Shown: piece by piece, positions 35,401 to 43,981 of the stretch
Layout: every line of letters starts with the position of its first letter
Position numbering within the stretch: the stretch's first letter is position 1
Source: Peribacillus sp. Bi96
GTDB lineage: Bacteria; Bacillota; Bacilli; Bacillales; DSM-1321
Assembly (NCBI RefSeq): GCF_918698115.1
Contig: NZ_CAKKLV010000006.1
Location: 186,001 to 250,000 of the forward strand
Direction: 5' to 3'
Length of the DNA stretch: 64,000 nt
Made by a program: the position numbers and the translations under genes
The notes under the pieces: model-generated
What the model was told of the DNA's origin: nothing
The model's database searches: none
The model's input: the letters and a program-made list of their open reading frames with translations, nothing else

Positions 35401-36138
35401 CTAAAAATCAACCTTCACCAAGTACAACCCAGCTGCCTCCGCCATACGGCCCGTTTGGATTCTTTCTTTTGACTCTAAAATACTCGGTATATTTTCAGCA
35501 TCGATTTCACCCAACCCAACTTCTATCAATGTCCCGACAATCTTTCTAACCATATTATAAAGAAATCCATCGCCTCTCACTGTAATTTCGATGAAGCCGT
35601 CATTTTCTTCTATATCAATGGAATATATTTCACGCACCATGGATTTTTTCTTGGACTTTGCATTTGAAAAAGAAGTAAAATCATGTTCGCCTATAAAATA
35701 TTGACATGCTTTTTTCATTCTTGTGATATCCAGCTTTTCCTCTACATGCATACTGTACTTTCGCATGAAAGGATTTGTATATGGCTCGTTCCAGATTTTA
35801 TACAAATAGGTTTTATCCTTAGCATTATAACGGGCATGAAAACGATCAGGAACAAGCCTAACCTCGACAATGCTGATATCTCTTGGTAAATATCTATTCA
35901 AATAATTCATGATTTCAGCTTCAGTCAGATTTTCACCGATCTTAAAATTGGCTATTTGAGCAAAGGCATGTACACCGGCATCCGTTCTGCTACAACCGAT
36001 GATCTCAATTTTTTCCCCTGCCATTTCCGTTAATACATTTTCTATTTTCCCTTGTATCGTATCATCACTATTACCGAGTCGTTGCCAGCCTTTATAGCGC
36101 CCGCCATCATATTGAATGGTCAATTTATAATTGTTCAT
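35401..36138 (-). CDS. truA: tRNA pseudouridine synthase A (TruA)
   Basis: Modifies U38-40 in tRNA anticodon arms. The catalytic Asp53 is in GCSRTDAGVHAFAQ. YDGGRYKGWQR at the N-terminus and FLYNMVRKIVGTLIEVG near the C-terminus are family motifs. 245 aa is normal. In B. subtilis truA lies in the ribosomal protein region, so this stand-alone copy may be a second truA. A hairpin with a T-run upstream (TCCCTCATA / TATGAGGGA, about 36171-36215) could attenuate it. Confidence 0.88.
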   Translation of the reverse strand: MNNYKLTIQYDGGRYKGWQRLGNSDDTIQGKIENVLTEMAGEKIEIIGCSRTDAGVHAFAQIANFKIGENLTEAEIMNYLNRYLPRDISIVEVRLVPDRFHARYNAKDKTYLYKIWNEPYTNPFMRKYSMHVEEKLDITRMKKACQYFIGEHDFTSFSNAKSKKKSMVREIYSIDIEENDGFIEITVRGDGFLYNMVRKIVGTLIEVGLGEIDAENIPSILESKERIQTGRMAEAAGLYLVKVDF

Positions 36139-36575
36139 TGCTTCCTCCTATAGTATCTAAACAGAAAATCCCTCATATAATACAAGCCCCCATACAACTC
36201 CTGCTGTATGAGGGAAGATATGGTTTTTTTCTTAGAAACACATTTTGTTAAGGTAAGATTGGATTTGTATTATGCACTTCGTTACTAGTTCCACAAGTTA
36301 AGAGCGAATGCAGTAACGGATAGTATGCTCCCCACTTTCAGGTTTTGTTTGGGAGCACCCCTCTGCTAACAAGGACGATGATTTATGTAAAGATCATACA
36401 TCATATTTATGCCATTCGATAGCAAATCCTAGCAATCGAAGTGAAATGTACTTCTGCATAGTGTACCAAAGAGGCTAACGTCACGCAACGAACGATTCAC
36501 CGTCACATGCCGATACTGTGAAGTCTTTGGTCAATGCATAAACATAAAGGAATAAATCGATAGAAATTTATACAG

Positions 36576-36666
36576 AAAAAAAGCCCAACTCCCTGTTATA
36601 TCAAGGATTTAATCCCTTTGGCAGTTGAAGAACTGTGAGGGATTCGAGCACACGCCCCTTTCCCTT
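36576..36666 (-). pseudogene. Decayed tRNA-Val 3' fragment with terminator (A)
   Basis: About 90 bases align with 43643-43732 at roughly 85 percent by eye. They include tgttatatcaaggatttaa from the tRNA terminator, tttggca, and ctgtgagggattcga from the T arm. The match stops in the anticodon arm. The copy lies in the same orientation as the intact tRNA-Val, so the two form a direct repeat 7.07 kb apart with the xanthine dehydrogenase operon between them. Confidence 0.8.
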
Positions 36667-36736
36667 AAAATTTTACGTTTAAAAACTGAAAACACCCTTA
36701 ATAGTTTCTCCATCTGGCCCAATCAATTAATCGATT

Positions 36737-36759
36737 TTTGTATATATTGGGTATACAAA
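36737..36759. promoter_or_regulatory. Inverted repeat upstream of the 82-aa gene
   Basis: TTTGTATA, seven bases, TATACAAA: a perfect 8-bp dyad, 30 bases before the small gene start. It could be an operator that overlaps a promoter. The regulator is unknown. Confidence 0.4.
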
Positions 36760-36788
36760 TTGAAAAACTTTTAATCAGGAGTGACGTA

Positions 36789-37037
36789 ATGGCTTCTAAA
36801 AGAAAATTTGATGATTTTTTATTTGGTCGTAATGATGAAATTGATGGCATTCAATATAAGAGCCACTACTTTAACGAACACGTTCCAAAATTAGATAATG
36901 GTCAAAGAAATAAACAAAGTCTAAGAGGTAAAAAAGTTGGTCCTTCTCATCTTCCTCCTGTACCAGTTGTATTGGACCCTTCTCCAATCCAGATTACTCC
37001 AATAGGAACCATTCCAATTTACTACAGAAGAACTTAG
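36789..37037 (+). CDS. Uncharacterised 82-aa basic protein
   Basis: I do not recognise the family. The N-terminal half is charged (MASKRKFDDFLFGRNDEIDG), the middle is basic (NGQRNKQSLRGKKVGPSHLP), and the last 25 residues are Pro/Ile-rich (LPPVPVVLDPSPIQITPIGT). AGGAGTGACGTA precedes the ATG and a terminator follows at once, so it is a real monocistronic gene. It has no signal peptide, membrane helix or cysteine. It lies inside the tRNA-flanked interval, upstream of and convergent with the puc operon. A small spore or stress protein is a guess. Confidence 0.65.
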   Translation: MASKRKFDDFLFGRNDEIDGIQYKSHYFNEHVPKLDNGQRNKQSLRGKKVGPSHLPPVPVVLDPSPIQITPIGTIPIYYRRT

Positions 37038-37064
37038 ACCATTTCATATGGTCCTGTTTTTTTA
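37037..37064 (+). terminator. Terminator of the 82-aa gene
   Basis: GACCAT, five-base loop, ATGGTC, then CTGTTTTTTT, directly at the stop codon. Confidence 0.8.
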
Positions 37065-37438
37065 AAAGGAAATCCCGTTAAGACCGAAGACCGTAACCAA
37101 AGACCTAAATGACCACATTTTATTGTTTCCTTAACATACATCGTATACGTTTTCATTAACGTGTTGATTTTCGTTTGTATACGTGTCATATTTCATAAAT
37201 GGCAGGCCCCGAAGATATGATGTCACCTTATGCTTATGTTGAAAATCGCTGACAGAGAGGTGGAATTGGATCAGAAACGGCGGCCAGCCATTAGAAGTCA
37301 AAGCGGACTCTATTTAAGAATTCAAGAATCTAGCATGAAATTTTAATTGCGATAGATCTATACATATACAGTACTTCCAACGTAAACAATTAACCTATAC
37401 AATGACTACATTCCAATAGGATAAAAATAATTATCCTT
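37065..37438. other. Intergenic region after the puc operon
   Basis: About 375 bases between the convergent 82-aa gene and the last puc gene. There is no recognisable gene, RNA or good terminator for the puc transcript. Two gtatacg segments near 37150 and 37180 look like chance. Confidence 0.5.
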
Positions 37439-38074
37439 CTATTCAGGAAAGGGTACTGAACTATCCTTACTTAATAGGATCTGATAATCTTCCGGAGTAT
37501 CGATGTCGAACAAAATTCCCGGGTCACCTACTGGTATAATATGGTGGTTTCTGGAGTGGTTTATGATACGTTTACCACCTTCATCACCTTGCAGCATCTT
37601 AAAAAAAGGAAACAATGTAGATGAAAAGAACACCGGATGTCCCTTTTTTCCGGAAAAGGAAGGCTGTACGACACATTTCGGTTCCTGTTTTTTCATTCGT
37701 GTTGCAGCTTCATTAAATACTTGCCTGATTGTTTCATCAAGAATCAATGGCTGATCCGCCAAGAACACCATCATCCCATCCACATCTTCTATAGTCCTTA
37801 TGGCTTTTTGTAAAGCCGCACTTTGTCCTTCTTGATACATATTGTTAAAAATCCATTCAAACCGTTGATCCTTTATATCAATCAAATTCATGATTTCATT
37901 CGAATTGTGTCCGATAATTGCATAAATTTTAATAAAGGGGAAAAAAAGGAGTTTCCGAATTGTATATTCCAAGAGTGGCACTCCTTGAAACATTAAAAGC
38001 TGTTTAGTGGTGCCCATTCGTTTAGACATACCTGACGCAAGAATTACAGCAGAAATTCTAATGTTATCATTCAT
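37439..38074 (-). CDS. pucB: MocA/PucB-type molybdenum cofactor nucleotidyltransferase
   Basis: A 211-aa nucleotidyltransferase. SAVILASGMSKRMGTTKQLL is the nucleotide-binding loop of the MobA/MocA family, FLADQPLI holds the metal-binding Asp, and HPVFFS is conserved. MocA adds CMP to molybdopterin for hydroxylases of the xanthine oxidase family. It is the last gene of the xanthine dehydrogenase operon, in the role of B. subtilis PucB. Confidence 0.85.
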   Translation of the reverse strand: MNDNIRISAVILASGMSKRMGTTKQLLMFQGVPLLEYTIRKLLFFPFIKIYAIIGHNSNEIMNLIDIKDQRFEWIFNNMYQEGQSAALQKAIRTIEDVDGMMVFLADQPLILDETIRQVFNEAATRMKKQEPKCVVQPSFSGKKGHPVFFSSTLFPFFKMLQGDEGGKRIINHSRNHHIIPVGDPGILFDIDTPEDYQILLSKDSSVPFPE

Positions 38075-38142
38075 AAATTTTTCACCATGGATTTATAGTC
38101 CAACAATAAAGATGGGCATTAAAGATATTCCTTTTTCATTTT

Positions 38143-39195
38143 TCAACAAATAAGTTTTCTGAATTGTATAAGCTGAGCCATAATACTAATACTAATTTCC
38201 TCTGGTCCTTCTGCACCGATATTTAGGCCCACTGGGGAATGGATTTTATCAAGCAATTGTTTTGGAGGGAGTAAACGTTCTGTTCTGACTCTTGAGCCCA
38301 ATATTCCAATATAGCAGGGAGGAGATTGGTCCAATAATAACGATAATATTTGTTTATCCCGAGAGAAATTGTGGGTCATTATTATGACATAACTATTTTC
38401 TCGTAGTCTGTTTTCCTTTAAAAAAACGTCGGGATGCTCATTGATTAAAACGTCGGCAGATGGAAAGAAATTTCGATTACACCTATCGCTTCTTGGATCA
38501 ATAACTATCGTTTCAAAATCGAAAGCCGAGGTAAGTTTAACAACAGGCTCCACATCTGGACCTGCACCAAAAATGTATAACGTATCCCTAGGTTTGATTC
38601 TTTCGAAAATAAATTCACTTTCTAAATCATGTACAACTGTATACTGAAATTCGGTACCTAAAACAGAAAACTCATTTAAATAGGATACTAATCTTCGCTG
38701 AACGCCTTGGTCTATTATATGACCGGTCACCATTTCATCATTTGAACAATAAATCATAGTCCCTGCTGCTACTTTCCCTCCTATGCTTTTTACAATAAAA
38801 ATGGATTTTCCATCATCGAGAAGCCGTTCTATTACGGGCAATGCTGGCTGATTGTGGTTTGGTGGTACATAGCTCCACCCGAATGGTTCAAGCAGGACCT
38901 TGATCTTCCCATTGCAGCCTGATCCAATTCCCCACAGTATGTCGTTATCAGAAGATAGATCATATTCAACAATCTTAGAATGTAAAGTAGTCATCACTTC
39001 CGTAGCATGATAAGATAAATCCTCTTCTAAACAGCCCGCACTTAAAGTACCATACTGTTTACCATCTTTTCCGAAGAACATCGTTGCTCCTTTATGCCGA
39101 TAGGCTGACCCCAATACCTCAAAGACAGTTGCCCTTACGAAGTAATCCTCTTTTTGTTTATTCAGTTTTTTTATATATCGATAGAATTCACTCAT
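38143..39195 (-). CDS. pucA: XdhC/PucA-type molybdenum cofactor insertion protein
   Basis: A 350-aa XdhC/CoxI family chaperone that loads and sulfurates molybdenum cofactor in xanthine dehydrogenase. The N-terminal XdhC domain has AGCLEEDLSYHA, and the C-terminal Rossmann domain has YIFGAGPDVEPVVKL and YIGILGSRVRTERL. I start at 39195 (GGGTGATCAG upstream). An ATG at 39207 has a crowded site. It lies 75 bases after the iron-sulfur subunit gene. Confidence 0.87.
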   Translation of the reverse strand: MSEFYRYIKKLNKQKEDYFVRATVFEVLGSAYRHKGATMFFGKDGKQYGTLSAGCLEEDLSYHATEVMTTLHSKIVEYDLSSDNDILWGIGSGCNGKIKVLLEPFGWSYVPPNHNQPALPVIERLLDDGKSIFIVKSIGGKVAAGTMIYCSNDEMVTGHIIDQGVQRRLVSYLNEFSVLGTEFQYTVVHDLESEFIFERIKPRDTLYIFGAGPDVEPVVKLTSAFDFETIVIDPRSDRCNRNFFPSADVLINEHPDVFLKENRLRENSYVIIMTHNFSRDKQILSLLLDQSPPCYIGILGSRVRTERLLPPKQLLDKIHSPVGLNIGAEGPEEISISIMAQLIQFRKLIC

Positions 39196-39270
39196 CTGAT
39201 CACCCATTGCCTTATTCTTTAGGAACCAAATAGCCTAATTTCATAATTAATGTACTTTACCAGTGGAATA

Positions 39271-39762
39271 CTAACGTTTGTTTCTTGATCTTGGTCTTCC
39301 TACATTGAAACGCTGCTCCTTTAAAACCGATTTTACGGCTTCTCGAATTTCCTGGTAACTAGTACACCGACAAATATTAGAACTGAGCCATTCTTCCATG
39401 ATCTCATCGGTTGCGTCTGGATATTGGTTCACGAGCGCACGAGCGTTCAAAATAAATCCTGATGTACAATACCCGCACTGAAAAGCCCATTTCTCAATAA
39501 AAGCATGCTGCATAGGATCGTCATGTAATCCTTCGATCGTAGTGAGCTTCTTACCGATAGCATCCACTGCAAGCATCATGCATGACTTTACCGGCAAACC
39601 GTCTGCAAGCACCGTACAGGAACCGCAATCACCGTTCTCACAGCCGCGCTTGGCTCCTGTTAAGTCAAGTTTTTCCCTTAAAACATCTAAAAGCGTATCT
39701 GCCATTCTAACAGTCGCCACCCGCTGTTCTCCATTTATATCAAGCGTCAATTCATCATTCAC
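39271..39762 (-). CDS. pucE: Xanthine dehydrogenase [2Fe-2S] subunit (PucE-like)
   Basis: A 163-aa ferredoxin-like subunit. Plant-type cluster cysteines are C41, C46, C49 and C61 (RGCENGDCGSCTVL). The second cluster uses C96, C99, C131 and C133 (QCGYCTSGF and NICRCTSY). It passes electrons from molybdopterin to FAD. The start is GTG at 39762, right after the FAD subunit stop, with AGAAGGGGTG upstream. The basic tail GRPRSRNKR is slightly longer than usual. Confidence 0.92.
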   Translation of the reverse strand: MNDELTLDINGEQRVATVRMADTLLDVLREKLDLTGAKRGCENGDCGSCTVLADGLPVKSCMMLAVDAIGKKLTTIEGLHDDPMQHAFIEKWAFQCGYCTSGFILNARALVNQYPDATDEIMEEWLSSNICRCTSYQEIREAVKSVLKEQRFNVGRPRSRNKR

Positions 39763-40599
39763 TTATCTCACCCCTTCTAAATCAATTAGCGCATCGAGAA
39801 GTGTATTCCGCAGGACAAATATACGATATTCACTTGTGCCGCGTATATCACTTATTACTGGGGCCGGGATTCGAAGCACGGCCTTGTCAATCCTTTCCTC
39901 AAGGGATATACCTGTTTTATTTAACTCCTTCTCCATCTCATAAGATCGAAATGGAAAAGCACACAATCCACTTATCGCTAACCGAATGGAACGATCAATT
40001 TTTAATGTTTCTATGGTTATAAGCGGATAATCCACTCTTTCACTCTTCCTTTTTTTCTCAATAAAGAATGGTTTGTTTCGATATTTTCCATTAACTTTAA
40101 TTTGTACGAGAAATTCCCCCCGCTTTAAAAGCAGCTTTTCTTTGAAAATCTTATGAACTGAGATTTGGTGAATACCGTCAATGCCCGCGACTACAAAAGT
40201 GCTATTAGATAGCAGCAATGGGAGTACGGCTTCGCGATAGATGATTTGACTAGCTAGATTTCCTCCCAGCGTAATTTGATTCCTCGATGTACGGTCCCCT
40301 ATCTTTACACAAGCCTCGCCAAGCAAGGGTAATATTTTCGATTCCCAAACTTGTGTTAGGGTATGGGCTGCTCCAACAACAACAGAATTTTGCTTAAAAT
40401 CCAGGGCATTACATTCAGGGATACCTTTTACATCAATCACTGCCTTTGTGAAAATCTGATTTAGCCTTCCGAGTGTAGTAATTTCCGTTCCACCGCTTAA
40501 ATAGATCGGTTTCTTCCCATCTTGATCTAGCTTTTCGAATAATTCCACTGCCTCATTAATCGAAGAAGGGCGATAGTATTCAAAATTGAAGGGGAGCAT
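39763..40599 (-). CDS. pucC: Xanthine dehydrogenase FAD-binding subunit (PucC-like)
   Basis: A 278-aa CoxM/PucC-type flavin subunit. FEYYRPSSINEAVELFEKLD opens the PCMH FAD domain, YLSGGTEIT and GDRTSRNQITLGGNLAS are the FAD motifs, and the C-terminal CO-dehydrogenase flavoprotein domain follows. The ATG overlaps the stop of the large subunit (TAATG), with GGAGGTG upstream. A longer frame to 40635 is not needed. Confidence 0.9.
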   Translation of the reverse strand: MLPFNFEYYRPSSINEAVELFEKLDQDGKKPIYLSGGTEITTLGRLNQIFTKAVIDVKGIPECNALDFKQNSVVVGAAHTLTQVWESKILPLLGEACVKIGDRTSRNQITLGGNLASQIIYREAVLPLLLSNSTFVVAGIDGIHQISVHKIFKEKLLLKRGEFLVQIKVNGKYRNKPFFIEKKRKSERVDYPLITIETLKIDRSIRLAISGLCAFPFRSYEMEKELNKTGISLEERIDKAVLRIPAPVISDIRGTSEYRIFVLRNTLLDALIDLEGVR

Positions 40600-42965
40600 T
40601 AATACACCTCCCCCGCTTTGAGCCTTGTCTTCCAAATGAACTCTGGAGTAAGAGGCAACTGTTGTAGTGAAACATTTGCTGCGAGGGATAAACTATTTGC
40701 AACCGCTGCAGGCATACCCATTATCCCATGCTCACCTAGTCCCCGGGAACCAAATGGGGCACCCTTTACTGGATTTTCAATGAATCGGACGATATACTCG
40801 GGTTGCTCACCATAATGCATCACTTTATACGACCGAAATTGTGTGGTTAAGACTCTGCCCTCGTCGTCATACAGAAATCCTTCTCTCGTAGCAAAGCTTA
40901 GTCCCATATTCATCGCGCCCATCACCTGTGTTTCAGCGCCTTTATAGTTCAATACTGTACCTGCGTCAGCTACACTTACAGCGCGGATTAACTTAAAAGT
41001 ATTATCCCTTTTGTCAAATTCAACTTCCACCGCTTGTGCTATCACACCCCACTCAGGTCCCTGAACACCTTTTCCCGTTACCGGATCCATGTCCGTAATT
41101 CCTGGAATCATATATGTCCCTCTACCAACAACCTGCGTTCCTGCAACTTTGCCATCTGGAAATATAAAGCCATACACAATCTCGGAAAAATCTATTGAAA
41201 TATTAGGTGAGGTCTTCTTATATACTTTTTTATTAGCGACCTCCAACTCATCTACTGGAACTTTCAAAATAATGGCTGCCGTTCTTTTTAATTGCCTGAT
41301 TGCATCTTCCACAGCTCTAAGAACTGCATTTCCGGACATAAACGTTGTTCGACTCGCTGCAGTCTCCCAATTATCAGGAGACATCTGTGTATTTACCTCC
41401 ATTTGTATAAACACTTCATCTTCACTCAATTTCATTTTTTCAGCAACCATTTGTGTTAGTACTGTTTTCGTCCCTTGGCCAATCTCTACAGCCGCGCTAT
41501 TAATGTTCACAGACCCGTCGGAGTTAAAGGTTAAGATGGCACCTGCTCCAACACCTGGAGGTGGATCTCCATTCTTCCACGCACAACTAATTCCTTTTGT
41601 CCGTACGATCCGATCCGAAATGTCAATTCGTTGTCCTCTATCCCAATCAATAAGATCTTTTAGCTGCAACAAGCATTCCCTGATATCGCCAAGATTACTT
41701 TTATTCAAAAGAACTTGTGTAGGCGACGTGTCACCTGGCTGTATCGCGTTTTTCAAACGAAATTCCAACGGACACATCCCCAGTTTATTTGCCATTATAT
41801 CTATTGTTCTTTCTACTCCAAAAGCTGCCTCAGTTCTCCCAAATCCCCGAAAATCCGTTGCATACGGATGGTTTGTATACATACATAATGAATCACACCA
41901 TACATTTTTTATAGCGTATGGCCCAGTACAATCATACGCTGCGGCCTTGCTAACTGGGATTGCTCTTTCTGCATAAGCACCACCGTCAAATAAAAAATGA
42001 AGTTTTATTGCTTGTAATTTCCCGTCCTTTGTACACCCCATTTTAACCTTTGCATGTAATCCAATATGAACGGGGGAAGTAGCAATGTCTTCTTCCCGAC
42101 TATTGCGTAGCCGTACCCTTCTACCGCCTACAGCCTTAGAAGCAACATATGCCAGCGGTTCTAATTGCACACTGGTTTTAGCACCAAACGATCCGCCGAC
42201 TAACGGGATATGAACTTGCACCTTTCCTTCATCAATATTAAATGTTTCACTAATCAGTTCTTTCATTTCAAACGGTTCCTGAGAGGCAGAGTGTATTATA
42301 ACTTCTCCGGTCTTTTTAATTTCTACATCTGCACATCTCGTTTCTATCGCCGTATGATCAGATTGATTAAAGGAAAATATTTCTTCTACGATGAAATCAG
42401 ACTGAGCAAACCCCCGATCAATATTACCCTTGCGAATTCCTTGACGGTTCGCTATATTTGTACCTGGCACCGGATGTATACCTCCGGACGCCCCCTCTCC
42501 GTCAGCATCTTGATCTATTTGATATTGTTCTACTTGTTCATGAACAAGAGGGGCATCATTTTGATAAGCCTGCACAGGTGAATTCACTACAGGAAGCACT
42601 TTATATGTAACACGTATCGAAGAAACCGCTTGAATGGCAATCGCTTCGGAATCAGCAATGACCATTGCAATCGGCTCTCCATAATACCGAACCTTGTCAA
42701 AGGCAAGCAATGGGCGATCCTTAATAGTAGTCCCAATCAAAAGTGGATAGTCTTCTCCCGTTACAATCATACGCACTCCCGGTACCTTCCAAGCCTCGTC
42801 TGTATCAACCTTTCCTATAGAGGCATGCGCATAAAGACTCGTCAATAGCTTTACATGCAATGTACCGACTTCTTGAAAATCATCAATATACTTTACCCTC
42901 CCGGAGACTTTATCCCAACTTTCTTTCCTTGGAACGCTTTTTCCAATAACACGATATTGTTTCAT
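40599..42965 (-). CDS. pucD: Xanthine dehydrogenase molybdopterin subunit (PucD-like)
   Basis: The catalytic subunit, 788 aa, of the xanthine oxidase family. Visible motifs are VSGRVKYIDDF, the a/b hammerhead, PLVGGSFGAKTSVQLEP, FRGFGRTEAAFGVERTID and VEIGQGTKTVLTQMVAEKM. The catalytic Glu is in the C-terminal GAPFGSRGLGEHGIMGMPAA. Hypoxanthine/xanthine is the likely substrate because of the PucA/PucB partners. AGGAGGGAACGT precedes the ATG at 42965. It is the first gene of the operon. No PucR regulator gene is beside it. Confidence 0.92.
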   Translation of the reverse strand: MKQYRVIGKSVPRKESWDKVSGRVKYIDDFQEVGTLHVKLLTSLYAHASIGKVDTDEAWKVPGVRMIVTGEDYPLLIGTTIKDRPLLAFDKVRYYGEPIAMVIADSEAIAIQAVSSIRVTYKVLPVVNSPVQAYQNDAPLVHEQVEQYQIDQDADGEGASGGIHPVPGTNIANRQGIRKGNIDRGFAQSDFIVEEIFSFNQSDHTAIETRCADVEIKKTGEVIIHSASQEPFEMKELISETFNIDEGKVQVHIPLVGGSFGAKTSVQLEPLAYVASKAVGGRRVRLRNSREEDIATSPVHIGLHAKVKMGCTKDGKLQAIKLHFLFDGGAYAERAIPVSKAAAYDCTGPYAIKNVWCDSLCMYTNHPYATDFRGFGRTEAAFGVERTIDIMANKLGMCPLEFRLKNAIQPGDTSPTQVLLNKSNLGDIRECLLQLKDLIDWDRGQRIDISDRIVRTKGISCAWKNGDPPPGVGAGAILTFNSDGSVNINSAAVEIGQGTKTVLTQMVAEKMKLSEDEVFIQMEVNTQMSPDNWETAASRTTFMSGNAVLRAVEDAIRQLKRTAAIILKVPVDELEVANKKVYKKTSPNISIDFSEIVYGFIFPDGKVAGTQVVGRGTYMIPGITDMDPVTGKGVQGPEWGVIAQAVEVEFDKRDNTFKLIRAVSVADAGTVLNYKGAETQVMGAMNMGLSFATREGFLYDDEGRVLTTQFRSYKVMHYGEQPEYIVRFIENPVKGAPFGSRGLGEHGIMGMPAAVANSLSLAANVSLQQLPLTPEFIWKTRLKAGEVY

Positions 42966-43439
42966 ACGTTCCCTCCTCTTATCACACACAACTATAAAAT
43001 CTTATTAATTGAAGTACTTTTTTAGAACTGAGAACCCGTGTTATGTAATGGAATGAGAAAGAGGAGAAAAAAGCCGATCCCTCCAGATGCTTATAGTGAA
43101 AGAATCCACCGATACTTGAATCAAAAGGGGCATCTCCTTTTGTTGATAAAATAAATGAGCATACCGTCTTTGCTGCAATACTTGATTCCTTTCTTGCAAC
43201 CCAACGAGAGAAAGGGAAAATTAAAAAGAAAAGCCCATCTCATTACTCATTTATAGTCCAGACACTAAAAAAAGGCTTCTTATAGGTAGTTTAATAATGA
43301 AGAAAATAGAATTTGGGGAAATGTTAAATGTGTATAAAGATGTTTACAGATAAAGAGATTAAGCTTTACGGAGACCGGGACCCTACAAGATCCACGGAAC
43401 ATGTTACGCGTGATGAAACGTTTCATTTTGAAGCGGCAT
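42966..43439. other. Region upstream of the puc operon, decayed sequence
   Basis: About 470 bases with no intact gene. It must hold the puc promoter, but I see only a weak candidate (TATAGT near 43003). Short open pieces on the plus strand (for example FVDKINEHTVFAAILDSF and LYGDRDPTRSTEHVTRDE) look like decayed coding sequence leading into the recombinase remnant. Confidence 0.45.
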
Positions 43440-43640
43440 ATGTACATCCATTAGTTTAAGGTTTCAAGATATCCAGCACTCCATCTTGATTTCTGAAGGG
43501 GGAGATATCGTCTTGTGGCACGTTTAGGACATTCGGATTCTACAATCACGTTAACAAATCACGTCCATTTGATGCCAAACGAAGATGATGACGTGTTGAA
43601 ATTTCTACAAGTTGTTCTCATCGCATTCAGTATTAATAAA
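43440..43640 (+). pseudogene. Tyrosine recombinase (integrase) C-terminal remnant
   Basis: Plus strand frames give FQDIQHSILISEGGDIV, then after a one-base shift LVARLGHSDSTITLTNHVHL followed by MPNEDDD. This follows the end of phage-type integrases: a decayed D-(L/I)-R-H-T-H box, a leader ISEGxDI, the (R)LGHS box and a TYSHLMP-like tail in which the catalytic Tyr is now Asn. Frameshifts and lost residues make it inactive. It ends 4 bases before the tRNA-Val terminator, a normal position for an integrase of an element inserted at a tRNA 3' end. Confidence 0.6.
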
Positions 43641-43643
43641 TAA

Positions 43644-43684
43644 AAAAAGGCCCAAATCCTTGTTATATCAAGGATTTAAGCCTT
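43644..43684 (-). terminator. Terminator of tRNA-Val
   Basis: Minus strand AAAGGCTTAAATCCTTG, six-base loop, CAAGGATTTGGGCCTTT followed by TTTT. It begins 10 bases after the tRNA 3' end. Confidence 0.85.
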
Positions 43685-43694
43685 TGGCAATTGA

Positions 43695-43766
43695 TGACCT
43701 GTGAGGGATTCGAACCCACGACCCCTTCCCTGTCAAGGAAGTGCTCTCCCACTGAGCTAACAAGTC
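43695..43766 (-). tRNA. tRNA-Val (anticodon GAC)
   Basis: A 72-nt cloverleaf can be drawn by hand. The acceptor is GACTTGT/ACAGGTC, the D arm is GCTC-AGTGGGA-GAGC, and the anticodon arm is CTTCC-TTGACAG-GGAAG with GAC at 34-36. The T arm is GTGGG-TTCGAAT-CCCTC, with discriminator A. The CCA is not encoded (the genome has TCA). The T stem has one T-T mismatch at its second pair. The gene stands alone with its own terminator. Confidence 0.88.
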
Positions 43767-43917
43767 GTATGTAATGACTAGCTGGTTAATTACTTAAGTA
43801 CATATTTTATTATAAGTTTTTTTGATAAAAAGTCAACGTATTATATTAATAAAGTTTTAATTTCTTACTTTTATTTTCCTCCTGCAAAGAAAACAAAACA
43901 AACGTTCCCTTTTTTAC

Positions 43918-43947
43918 TTGCATACAAAACGTACGTTCGCATACAAT
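43918..43947 (+). promoter_or_regulatory. Promoter with LexA-like box before the WYL mini-protein
   Basis: TTGCAT (43918-43923), 18 bases, TACAAT (43942-43947). In the spacer, 43926-43939 reads on the minus strand CGAACGTACGTTTT. That fits the Bacillus LexA/DinR box CGAACRNRYGTTYC except for the last base. A repressor there would block RNA polymerase. Confidence 0.5.
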
Positions 43948-43981
43948 AAAAGCAAGTAAGTTAGCAAAGGAGTGACAAGGA

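Larger units (their letters stand above)
36139..36788. other. Intergenic region with tRNA remnant and hairpin
   Basis: About 650 bases between truA and a small plus-strand gene. It holds a T-tailed hairpin reading toward truA (36171-36215), the tRNA-Val remnant at 36576-36666, and an inverted repeat just before the small gene. The 36220-36570 part holds nothing I can identify. Confidence 0.6.

Noticed and set aside
41089..41976. 295-codon plus-strand open frame opposite pucD
   Set aside because: It is a shadow of the xanthine dehydrogenase large subunit, which has all family motifs on the other strand.
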